Part shown: piece after piece, positions 22,213 to 34,200 of the stretch | How positions within the stretch are numbered: position 1 is the stretch's first letter | Layout: each line of letters begins with the position of its first letter | Origin: Ostrinia nubilalis | Taxonomy: Eukaryota; Arthropoda; Insecta; Lepidoptera; Crambidae | Assembly (NCBI RefSeq): GCF_963855985.1 | Contig: NC_087107.1 | Coordinates: forward strand, 6,324,001 to 6,388,000 | Direction: 5' to 3' | DNA: 64,000 nucleotides | Program-made: the position numbers and the translations under genes | The notes under the pieces: generated by a model | Database searches by the model: none | What the model was told of the DNA's origin: nothing | The model's input: the letters and a program-made list of their open reading frames with translations, nothing else

Positions 22213-25200
22213 ATGTCTGATAGAAAACGTTTACTCAACGACCTTAGGGTTATAGACTTGCGCGCTGAGTTAGAAAAGCGTAACCTAGATAAAAGCGGTG
22301 TACGCGGCGTGCTCATCCAACGCCTAACAAAGGTGATTAGCTGCTATTTTATTACACAATCGTTTAGTCATCACATGGATTTCAATTATTTATTCATTTA
22401 ATACATCTTTCGCGTGTTTTTAGCATTTAGAGGAGGAGGGCCACGATCCAGCAACGTTCAAGTTTGAGTTGACTACTCCTGAAGGTAAAACCCCTGTAAA
22501 AAAAACACGTCGTTCAGAAGGTGCCGCAGAACAGGAGGCTGAAGAGACGACTCCTACAATGGAAGACATGATCGTCCAAGACGACGCAGGTGATGAGGAA
22601 GAAACTGAGCAAACTGAAGAGGAGACCAAAGCTAACGACCACACGGAAGCCACAGAAGAAGCCGCGGAGGAGAAAATGGAAGTAGATGAGAAAACAAGCA
22701 GGAAACGTGAAAGCAAAGAAGAGCCTGAAGCTAGTCAAGCTAAAAAACCATGCATTGAACCAGAAATCAAGAGTGAGGATGATCCTAAAATTGAAAATAA
22801 TACAGATGCTGAGGACAGCATTAATTTAGATCTTGGAGAAGATGAATTGCTCAATGAAGAGGTACGTTTCTATTTCTTCAGAGTCACTGTTAAACTGCCT
22901 CCAGTTGTCACCAAAATTACAAATGGATATTTTATGGATATAGATTAGAAGATCATTGTAGAGTAAATGATTATGTTCATATATTTTTGTAGCTTTGATA
23001 TAAATACATGTTGATTTGAAAGATATAATCATCTTTTTTTAGAAGTAAATCTATATTTTATTAGTTAGACAAAATGCATTTATGCAATAATATTAGCCAA
23101 ATGCATTTATGCAAAAATTACAGTGTTATGATTTTGATAAATATAGGATTTAGATCTATTAATATTTGCCAGTATGTGATATTCTGGCACTTTGCCAGAA
23201 TGCAGTAGTTACTTCCATGTTGCTTAAAGATTTGTTTTACTTCTTTCAGACTGATAATGCTGAAAAAGCCGACAATAATGGTAAGTTCCTTTTTTATTTG
23301 TAATTTAATACAAAATTAAGCTCTGCAGTAACAGCTATTGTGCAATAAAACCTTTGATCCTGGATAATTGATATACATAGATTACAATGTGCCTAAATGT
23401 TACTGAACCTAAGAACATTGTTTGTTATGTAAATTTTTAAAATGTTTAAATATGAAATTAAATGTGAAGTGATCCTGCAACAAGACTGGAAATATTAATC
23501 AGAAGAGATAAATTACGATGGCACTTTAAGGCACCACTGCCATTGATAAAAATTGTGTCAGCTGCAACACAGAACCCAATGTTGAGCAGAAATTTGAGAA
23601 AATGCAACAAGGCAGAAACTATCTACAATCTACATACACGAGCTGAATGCCAAAGTTATGTGGTTGATATATAAAAGTTGCGGGACATTTTTGGTTGCGT
23701 TGCAACCTTCAGGTGTTCTACAAATGTGGTAATGTGTAGTCCATAAGTAACATGGACATGGTGGCCCAACGCCACTTCTGCTCCATATCCAGACAGTGGT
23801 GCTAATATCCAATCAAGTTTTCAGGTCAAGAGTTAGTATTTTTTCAACATGCAACTGGGAAATTCTCTAAGAAGACCATTCTGCCGTTCCCAAAAGAAGA
23901 TGAAGGGAGACAGGGCAGGCCGCCGTCGACTCGACGGGCGACCTGCGCTGACTCAGCTGATAACCGCTACTGACGTAGATGATGCCGCTCTCGAAGAACC
24001 AGCCGAGGCCTCGGGCGACGCATCGGCGCCGGCCGACTCCGCGGCACCTTCGGACTCCACCCCTGCCGACGATCAACAAGTAAACAGCGAAGCCCCTGCC
24101 ATTAGGTTGGTGAACGACGAACGGCCGTCGCGACGCCGCTGCGCGCATTATATTCCGCTCCGAAATATCGACTATTCAATTTCGTTTTCACTACAAAGTT
24201 TTGCACCTAGTTATTTGGATGGAAGAATTCTACGCCTACCGTTTGGACGTTCCCGATTTCCCAGAGAAGAGGATCTCCAACGCATCCTTGGCTGATTGTC
24301 TCCGCGCCCGAAATATGACGGACTTCAGGTGCTTCGTGGTCGCCCCCCGTGAGAAGGCCTGCGGTCGGCGGCTCCACGCTTGCGGCCACCCGAACTCGTC
24401 GTGCTCAACGATCGACTCGGCTGCTTCCCTGCTGCTGCCGGAGTACTGGTGCAAAACTTTGTAGTGTCGTGTGCGTTTCTGATAGTCAAATCGTAAAGTC
24501 ACGAATTAATGGACGATTTCAAAATTTCTATGCCAATGTAACGTCAGACCAGTTTGTTTGTGCCATTACTATAATAAAAAATTTCTGCTTTCAGCAATGA
24601 TGGTGAAAAAACGGAAAAGGATGAAAAAGGTAAAACTTCGTTTTTTTTTTTAAAGAAAATACATCCCTGAAGAACATGAATGAGAACATTTGGTTAAATA
24701 ACTTCTTTTTTTTTTTAAGACGAAAAAGATAAGGATGGCGAAAGTGATAAAAAGGAAAAGAAAGATGACAGTAAGGAAGGTGGCGCTCGCAACCTATGGG
24801 TCAGCGGGCTGTCGGGCGACACTCGCGCTAAGGACTTGAAGCAGCTGTGTAGCAAGCATGGAAAGGTAAATTTAATAAAATGCATTTATTTACCTAAACC
24901 TTCAATAAAATATTTTTGTATAATCTGAATAATTTTCATTGTGCAGGTGATCGGTGCTAAAGTTGTGACTAATGCACGGACACCAGGATCTCGTTGCTAT
25001 GGCTATGTTACCATGGCAAGTCCGCAAGATGCAGAAAACTGTATCAAAAACTTGCATAGGACTGGTAAGCTAATTATCTTGCTTATTGATTAACTACTTC
25101 AAAGATTGTTGTCTTTTCATTTAAATGAAAATCATCGTTTTCCAGAATGTTTGTAAATAATTTAAAACTTTTTGCTAACAGAACTTCATGGTCGAATGAT

Positions 25201-28200
25201 ATCTGTGGAAAAAGCCAAGTCTGAGTCGGAATCGTCGTCCCGGCGCCAGCCCTCGCGCACGGAACGTCCCAGCAACGAACGCAAAGAGGAGGGCAAGGAG
25301 AATGAAGTTTGTTTCATTTTGTTTTTTTATTTTAACTGATATGAAAACACTCCTAGCACTATTGAGGATTTTAATTTGTATGCAGTAGTACACCATTGTA
25401 GTTACTAAAATGTTTTCAATGTAACGTCAAAAAACAAAAACAGAAGTAATGAAAATACAATAAAAAACAGCATAAAAGGTTGTTTCTGTCGCGAACAACA
25501 GATAACGACCTTATTTATCGCACTCATATTGCAATTAATGCATTAAAACGTCTTTTTAAAATACTTAAACATTTATACAGGAGGGTAAAGAAGGTGAAGA
25601 AAACGCCGAGTCCAAGCCAAAGAAAGAAGGCGAGGAATCCGGAGAGGAAGGCACGCGGGCCACCTCGAGGACGCGGGAAAAGTCACATCGCTCGGATAAA
25701 GTAAGATTTGATCTCACTACTCTCATTTCTTATTCTGGTTTATTTTACTGCCCAAAAACGTCTCCTGTAGACCTCGGATGCGCGCCGCGCCATAATAAGC
25801 TTACTGCGAAATTTCATCAATTTTATGAGTTTGTCATTTAAATTCATCGATAAAATTTTATCACGGCGCGCATCCTTGCCTGGCTGATACGTTGTTGACA
25901 TAGATATCATGGAAAATAATCATCTCTTTCTAACAGCTGATCAGGTACTCAGTGTGGGAAAGTGTATTTTTTCTTTGATGTCGATTTCAGTCTCATAAAG
26001 AGATACATTTGAGTAATATCAGCCTGTAGAAAGAAGATAAATAATAAAATTGAGAGACCTTTTTAACCCTTAACCACTGACGTACGTACGTGATACGTCG
26101 GTCAAACGGTTTTTCGTTCAAAACTTCATTTTGTGCGGGAATTTTTGCCTGTCGTTTTTGGTAGTTTCCTAGTGGCCAGAGATGCGTGTGCGACGGGAAA
26201 AAATAGATGGGTAGCACGTCCCTAAGTAGGAGAGCTAGACCACCCGACGTATGTGGTACGTAACGTCAGTGTTAGTGTAACTTTTTCAACATCGCTTTTG
26301 TATGTTGGTCCATAGATAAAATTAATCGTTAGCAGTCTAATTTATTTACTTGGCGGTCTATGTATAAAAAACCTTATATACGCCAAAAAATATAACAAAT
26401 GACGAAGAAATTAGCAAAAAATCCAGCACATGAAAATTTTTATATTAGTTGCGGTTTTCGAGAACAATCATCATGATGGTGAAGGAGCTTTAGTTCAAGG
26501 CTTTGGATTTGACTTCTTCTGAAGATTGTATACCATATTTTCATATTTCCTAGCTAGTTTGAAGCACGGTAAACTGGTGACCAGGTCATCAAACAAAGAA
26601 AGACTATAGAAAATAGCCTTCCTAAATTAACTGTATTAAAAAGTGACTTAATTTATGAATTATTGCTATTGTGATTTTTTCCTGATTAAAACTGTTATTA
26701 ATCTTTAATATGGCCAAAACAGAAGTTCCTAGTTTTATCGAATATTTTTGTGTTGATTTAAAAAAAAATCCTGTGTAACTTTTATTATTTCTGGAGGATT
26801 TCACCAATATCATACTGTTCTATTAATGTTACTATCTTTTTTTACTATCTCTGTTTAATATACACATGTGTAAATAATTTAAATTCAAATATCACCAAAT
26901 TTACACTCTATTGATACATCAGGAGGTCTTCAAAGTTACGTACGTATGCCGTACGTACGTCAGTGTTAGTGTAACAAAATGACACGTCAGTGGTTAAGGG
27001 TTAAAAATGCAATTTATTAAAATAGTTTACAACATTAATTATATTCAGAATATTTTATTCAAGAATATTACTGTAATGGCTATTGTTATCGAACCATAGG
27101 ACAGGGCAAAACGCAGCACAAGAAGCCGCGAGCGTAAACGGTCCCCAAGAGAAGTGCTGTCGTTTTCTAAAATATGGGTAAGATTTTTCATCTCTAGTCT
27201 ATTCTGTTACATACTAACCATTCTTCTCAAGATCTTTTCTTGGATGTAATTTTCACTAAGCGGTGCCATTGCATACTAACCTACTTAGCTGTGTTTGCCG
27301 TTGTTCTATTGCTTGTCGTTCATGATTTTAGGGCTTGTTCATTGTTTGATGAGGTTTTCAAAACGTGCACACGTTACTGTACTTATTTTTTTAAATATTT
27401 CCAATAATTGTCAGCTCATGACTTCATACAGATGTAAGTTTTACGTTCCGCTTTGAACGCCACATCAAGCCTATTCACCTCTTCCATTCATTTATTTACA
27501 AACCGCAAAACCTGTTGGTGTTGGTGGCTCCCGCTAAAACTCGCGCAGGCGCCCACAAGTGGGACTGTATCGAAAAATAGCCAGCGCATGCGTGTGATTC
27601 GTTAACATTTACGTGGCGGAGACACCCCCTCCGTGCACCCGTGCGAGTTTTAGCGGAGACTGTTGGGCTCGTATTTTAGCTGAGAGGTAGGTAGAGTAGA
27701 TTCAAAAGTAGCGATGTAGTAGGGAATTTAGTGCAAAAACCCCTCCACTTTGGTATAGAAGGCTCATTTTTGCAACAGTGGTTCTTTGGGTGCTCCTGAG
27801 TGGATTTCCGTCGGTAGACATCGGGAGCCCCCCCTGTGGTAGCAGGGGGAGGGGGGGCAAGTTTCCTTCCGCCGCGCTTCACTTTAAGGCCCATATCTTC
27901 AAAACTATGGGTATTAGGGCAAGTGTGGTATCATTTTCGGATAATTAAAGGATGGCGAATTCATTTCTAGAACAAACTTTTTGCCTTTTCATACAAAAAA
28001 ATTGAAATATTGAGTAAAATTCACAAAAATCAAAAAGTATTTTTTTAAATAAACGTCGTTTACTTTTAAACCACTGGAGATAATCTAATTAAAAAAATAT
28101 GACCTGAAAGCTACATTTATCAGGATTATAAAAATATAACATTGTATGGTACTTTTTTCGCAAAAAGTAGGTGAAAAAAATTTTTTCTTCAGGACACAGC

Positions 28201-31200
28201 GGGCGAATTTTATTGCGCATCGGAAAAAAATATTTATTTTATCCATGAATTCATACTATTTGGTTCATAAGCAAGCAAGAATTATTATTTTAGAATTTAT
28301 TTAGAGTTGCTGGCACATCAATCTATAGCCTGACCAGGAACATAAAAACCCTCGCCATGTTGCGGAAAACTAATGGTACTAATTTCTTTTAATGGCAACA
28401 GTAACTGAAAACTTCATTGACATGTCACCTTGCATGTCAGTCTATTGCTGTCAAAGTGTAAACAAACTTTATTTTAAATGTGCGCAATTGATTTTGTGAA
28501 TTAAATTGCTAAAATCTTTTTATAGTCGTGAAAGAAAAGTGGTTCACAATGTGTTAAAGTATTTGTCGAAGAGAAATACTAAGGGTTCGGACAATATTTT
28601 CATTGAATAATGTTTCCGACAAAGGTTGTCAAATTGACTGTCATGTTTATCGTATAGTACAGTCCACTATGAAAATTAGCTGTGGTTTGTTTCAACTACC
28701 TATTTTAAAATTTTCTGTCACTTTCTAAGTGTTGAATTTTATGAAATTGGGAAAGAAGTACCGAGTTTGAAGCGTTCATGACCAAACATTGCAGTTGAAT
28801 ATTCAAGTTCTGAATTTGATTATTGATGAATAATAAAATAAATCCTACTAGCTCGATTGATGGTTTCATTTAATTTATTTAAACCAGGTTACCTATAATA
28901 ATATTTTTTCGTTAATTTATGAAAATATCAAATTAGCCCGTAATCCTGAATCCTGATACATAAAGTTAGCCTATTAATTTAACACAGGTACGACTGTACT
29001 CAGTGTTGCACTATCAAATGCGATTGACGCGCCTCTATGCCAGGGTTTTTATGTTCCTGGTCAGGCTATACCATGATTTGTATTTTTTCGTCAATTGATT
29101 TTGAACTCTATGTGTGAGACATAAGGTTGAAAATAATTTAAATACATTAAAATATCATAAGAAGAAAGCACTAAATAAAGAACTTTAATTTGTCTAAACG
29201 TCTTAATGATTATTATTATTTTAATTAACACTTTTATTTGTACATACTGTTGTACCAATGATTTAACGGAAAGGTAAGTGTGAGGAAAATGAGGTTTCAC
29301 AATCATAATATACCGGAGATATTTTTAGTACAAAGGTTACGGCTGTGACCGTTTTAGTTGTTTTTTTCAGACAGCACCAGCTTCTGCACTACTTCTTGCA
29401 CTTACATCTCACCATTTCCAGGCAAGCCTCGGCAGCTACGGGCAAACCGGTCCATGTAGGCTCCATCTTGCTATCGACTCTGGTCCACCCCCAACCAGTC
29501 GGGTAAAGGGAAGACTCGAGTCGGTTGCTTGCACCTGATCCTATACGCGAATCCCTTGATATACTGCCAGTAACCAAGGCTGATACAAAGCTGCTGCTGC
29601 TGTCTGGGTTATCTTATGTAGGGCCTAAGCTAAGCTAGGTCTAAGCGTAGTCCACAGCGACCCATTAGGATCTTTATGCTCCATTTTTTATTCCCTATCA
29701 TCCAAAAAAATCCTATCCATTAGGTGAATTAAGCGTCTGAGTGAAAGCCTTCTAAGTCTTCTGATGCCGGATATGCTGACCCAAGCAGACCCATCCTTAC
29801 AGTATTGATTCATGGACCCCACATGTATTCCACATGCTCGAGAGCTGTCTTCTGTTGTTAGGCCCATTTTGTGGGACATGTGGTTCGTTCCATAATGCCC
29901 AGTTTGCGTACCAGTAATTGCTTGGGCTTAGATACCTTAATGCTTAATGAGTTTTCTCCATGACCCTTTAGGAATGATTTGGAGAGGCTTATCTTATATC
30001 GTTGGAGCTTTCCCATTCAGCACTGTGCTTCTTGGATATGGCCATATTATGGCCATGAGGTATGCCGTTAGATAAAGGTAAGTATCAGTTCTGACCCAAT
30101 AGGTATCGCCTCTGACCCTAGTTTCGCTAGACTGTCGGCTCTCCCATTGCATTTGATCCGTGTATGTCCAGGTATCCCACATCAGGGACACTTTCATGCC
30201 TTCCGAGTTTGTTCATCTTTAAGATTGCATCTAGAATAATTCTAGACTCAACCTTCACTGAGGCGATGGCTTTTTGTTTGAGTGCTGCCTGGCTGTGGAT
30301 CAGGATGTAAATATTGCGTTTTTTACACCCCTGTTCTTTAGTGCACACATATTATAGCGTAGAATTCAGCTTGAAACACTGTAGCAAACCTCCTTAAGCG
30401 TTCACTATGTTCGAAGTGTTTACAGTAGACGCCCGTTCCCGTTCCCAAGGCCATCTTTACAGTGGCGGCGTAAGCCCTAAGGCACCCCCTGGTAACCCCC
30501 ACGATTTTGAGGTTACCTACCGATTCCAAGATTGAAAGACAATGACATAGACCGCAGACTTGCTATGCAGATGCGCCAGTGAGTACTTATCTATGCGACA
30601 TGTGTCACCCTCTGATGCTGGGCACCCGGCCCCCCCCTACGCCGCTACTGCATCTTTGAGCTATCAGTAAACCAGATTAGGCTGTTCTGTTGGGATTTTG
30701 GTCCTCTTTTCTAGTCGTCCCTTGTTCAAGATCTATCCACTTACTTATTAGATCAATCCAAGGGGTTCGCGTATAGGATTAGTTGCAAGCAACCGACTCA
30801 GTCTTCCCTTTACCCGACTGGTTGGGGGTGGACCAGAGCCGATAGCAAGATGGAGCCTACATGGACCGGTTTGCCCGTAGCTGCCGAGGCTTGCCTGGAA
30901 ATGGTGAGATGTAAGTGCAAGAAGTAGTGCAGAAGCTGGTGCTGTCTGAAAAAAACAACTAAAAAGGTCACAGCCGTAACCTTTGTGCTAAAAATATCTC
31001 CCGTACTATGATTGTGAAACCTCATTTTCCTCACACATACCTTTCCGTTAAATCACTGGTACAATAGTATGTACAAATAAAAGTGTTAATTAAAATAATA
31101 ATAATCATTAAGACGTTTAGACAAATTAAAGTTCTTTATTTAGTGCTTTCTTCTTATGATATTTTCAATATTAAAATGTATTTAAATTATTTTCAACCTT

Positions 31201-34200
31201 ATGTCTCACACATAGAGTTCAAAATCAATTGACGAAAAAATACAAATCATGGTAGATGGATGTGCCAGCAACTCTAAATAAATTCTAAAATAATAATTCT
31301 TGCTTGCTTATGAACCAAATAGTATGAATTCATGGATAAAATAAATATTTTTTTCCGATGCGCAAAAAAATTCGCCCTCTGTGTCCTGAAGAAAAAATTT
31401 TTTTCACCTACTTTTTGCGAAAAAAGTACCATACAATGTTATATTTTTATAATCCTGATAAATGTAGCTTTCAGGTCATATTTTTTTTATTAGATATCTC
31501 CAGTGGTTTAAAAGTAAACGACGTTTATTTAAAAAAATACTTTTTGATTTTTGTGAATTTTACTCAATATTTAAATTTTTTTGTATGAAAAGGCAAAAAG
31601 TTTGTTCTAGAAATGAATTCGCCATCCTTTAATTATCCGAAAATGATACCACACTTGCCCTAATACCCATAGTTTTGAAGATATGGTCCTTAAAGTGAAG
31701 CGCGGCGGAAGGAAACTTGCCCCCCCTCCCCCTGCTACCACAGGGGGGGCTCCCGATGTCTACCGACGGAAATCCACTCAGGAGCACCCAAAGAAACACT
31801 GTTGCAAAAATGAGCCTTCTATACCAAAGTGGAGGGGTCTCCATACAAATCATTGCACTAAATTCCCTACTAATGGGTTTAATTTAGAATCAGCAGGGCT
31901 ACTCCGAAACACTGTTTACGTAGTATCGGGTCTATCTGTCGCCTTCGCTCACGCTTGCATCTCGCTTTGCGTGAGACAATGGCAACATTCGAAACTTATG
32001 ATAACGTAGTAATCCCGCTGTGCTCTAGTCACGTCCGTTCCAGAATGCTAGACTAATGTCCGTTATCACCATCAATCCATAATTTTTAAGTGACCCCTAG
32101 AGCCCCATGGTAACACATAAAGATCGTTTCATCCACGAAGACGCACCCCACCATTCTTCTGCTAATGTTTGAGTGTTATCGGTACACACTAAATCAGCCA
32201 TGACACGCACACTACAATAATGACGCTGGAATTGCGCGGATCAAACTCCCCGCACCCCGCGCTTCCCTCGGCCGAAAATTGGTGGGGCGCGTATTCGTGG
32301 ATGAAACGATCTATAACAGGATTTTCTTCAAAGGGGTCACTTAAAAATTACGGATTGATGGTGAAAACGGCTGGTTTTAGTGTCACACGGACTGTCAGTG
32401 CGGATCGCTCCGCACAGCCGATTTGTATGAACTGCTAGGGAGCGGAGCGGTTCCTCCGGACCGCATTACTCTAAAACGCTCCCTAGAAGTTCATACAGAT
32501 TGGCCGTGCGGAGCGGATCCGCACCGGACGGTCCGCGTGACACTAAAACCAGCTTAAAACGCTCCCTAGAAGTTCATACAGATTGGCCGTGCGGAACGGA
32601 TCCGCACCGGACGGTCCGCGTGACACTAAAACCAGCCTAAATAAATTGTTGCTTCCCTCCTGTAGAAAGAGCGCGACGTGGCGCGCGCTCGCGAGCGGTC
32701 GCGGGCGGCGCGCGAGGAGGAGCGCCGGCGCCTTCTAGGGAGCGTTTTAAGCTGGTTTTAGTGTCACGCGGACCGTCCGGTGCGGATCGCTCCGCACAGC
32801 CGATTTGTATGAACTGCTAGGGAGCGGAGCGGTTCCTCCGGACCGCATTACTCTAAAACGCTCCCTAGAAGTTCATACAGATTGGCCGTGCGGAGCGGAT
32901 CCGCACCGGACGGTCCGCGTGACACTAAAACCAGCTTAAAACGCTCCCTAGAAGTTCATACAGATTGGCCGTGCGGAACGGATCCGCACCGGACGGTCCG
33001 CGTGACACTAAAACCAGCCTAAATAAATTGTTGCTTCCCTCCTGTAGAAAGAGCGCGACGTGGCGCGCGCTCGCGAGCGGTCGCGGGCGGCGCGCGAGGA
33101 GGAGCGCCGGCGCCGCGCGGCCGAGGACGCGCTGCGCGAGCGCGAGCGCCGCCAGCGCGTCGAGAAGCACCGCCTCGCGCTCGAGCGGGAGAAGCTGCGC
33201 GCCGAGAGGTAACGAGACAGACGGGGCGAGAGGTGGCCATATTGTTACTAGGCGCGCGAGCGGTCGCGGGCGGCGCGCGAGAGCGGGAGAAGCTGCGCGC
33301 CGAGAGGTAACGAGACAGACGGGGCGAGAGGTGGCCATATTGTTACTAGGCGCGCGAGCGGTCGCGGGCGGCGCGCGAGAGCGGGAGAAGCTGCGCGCCG
33401 AGAGGTAACGAGACAGACGGGGCGAGAGGTGGCCATATTGTTACTAGTCGCGCGAGCGGTCGCGGGCGGCGCGCGGCCGAGGACGCGCTGCGCGAGCGCG
33501 AGCGCCGCCAGCGCGTCGAGAAGCACCGCCTCGCGCTCGAGCGGGAGAAGCTGCGCGCCGAGAGGTAACGAGACAGACGGGGCGAGAGGTGGCCATATTG
33601 TTACTAGTCGAGCGAGGAGGAGCGCCGGCGCCGCGCGGCCGAGGACGCGCTGCGCGAGCGCGAGCGCCGCCAGCGCGTCGAGAAGCACCGCCTCGCGCTC
33701 GAGCGGGAGAAGCTGCGCGCCGAGAGGTAACGAGACAGACGGGGCGAGAGGTGGCCATATTGTTACTAGGCGCGCGAGCGGTCGCGGGCGGCGCGCGAGA
33801 GCGGGAGAAGCTGCGCGCCGAGAGGTAACGAGACAGACGGGGCGAGAGGTGGCCATATTGTTACTAGGCGCGCGAGCGGTCGCGGGCGGCGCGCGAGAGC
33901 GGGAGAAGCTGCGCGCCGAGAGGTAACGAGACAGACGGGGCGAGAGGTGGCCATATTGTTACTAGTCGCGCGAGCGGTCGCGGGCGGCGCGCGGCCGAGG
34001 ACGCGCTGCGCGAGCGCGAGCGCCGCCAGCGCGTCGAGAAGCACCGCCTCGCGCTCGAGCGGGAGAAGCTGCGCGCCGAGAGGTAACGAGACAGACGGGG
34101 CGAGAGGTGGCCATATTGTTACTAGTCGAGCGAGGAGGAGCGCCGGCGCCGCGCGGCCGAGGACGCGCTGCGCGAGCGCGAGCGCCGCCAGCGCGTCGAG

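Larger units (their letters stand above)
27717..31872. mobile_element. 4.2-kb foldback element in SAFB intron 9
   Basis: Left arm 27717-29560 and right arm 30757-31872 are inverted copies. They differ by small changes and by one 743-bp insertion in the left arm (28326-29068). The outer edge is TAGTAGGGAATTTAGTGCA at the left and its complement at the right. The 1.2-kb centre carries a decayed minus-strand LINE RNase H piece. An apparent frame of about 60 residues ([20 protein letters not shown]) occurs once in each arm and is part of the repeat, not a gene. No outer target duplication was recognised. Confidence 0.8.

Noticed and set aside
27676..27894. Pair of similar frames here and at 31683-32009 that look like a conserved protein
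   Set aside because: They are the two arms of one foldback element. Similarity comes from the inverted repeat, not from protein selection.
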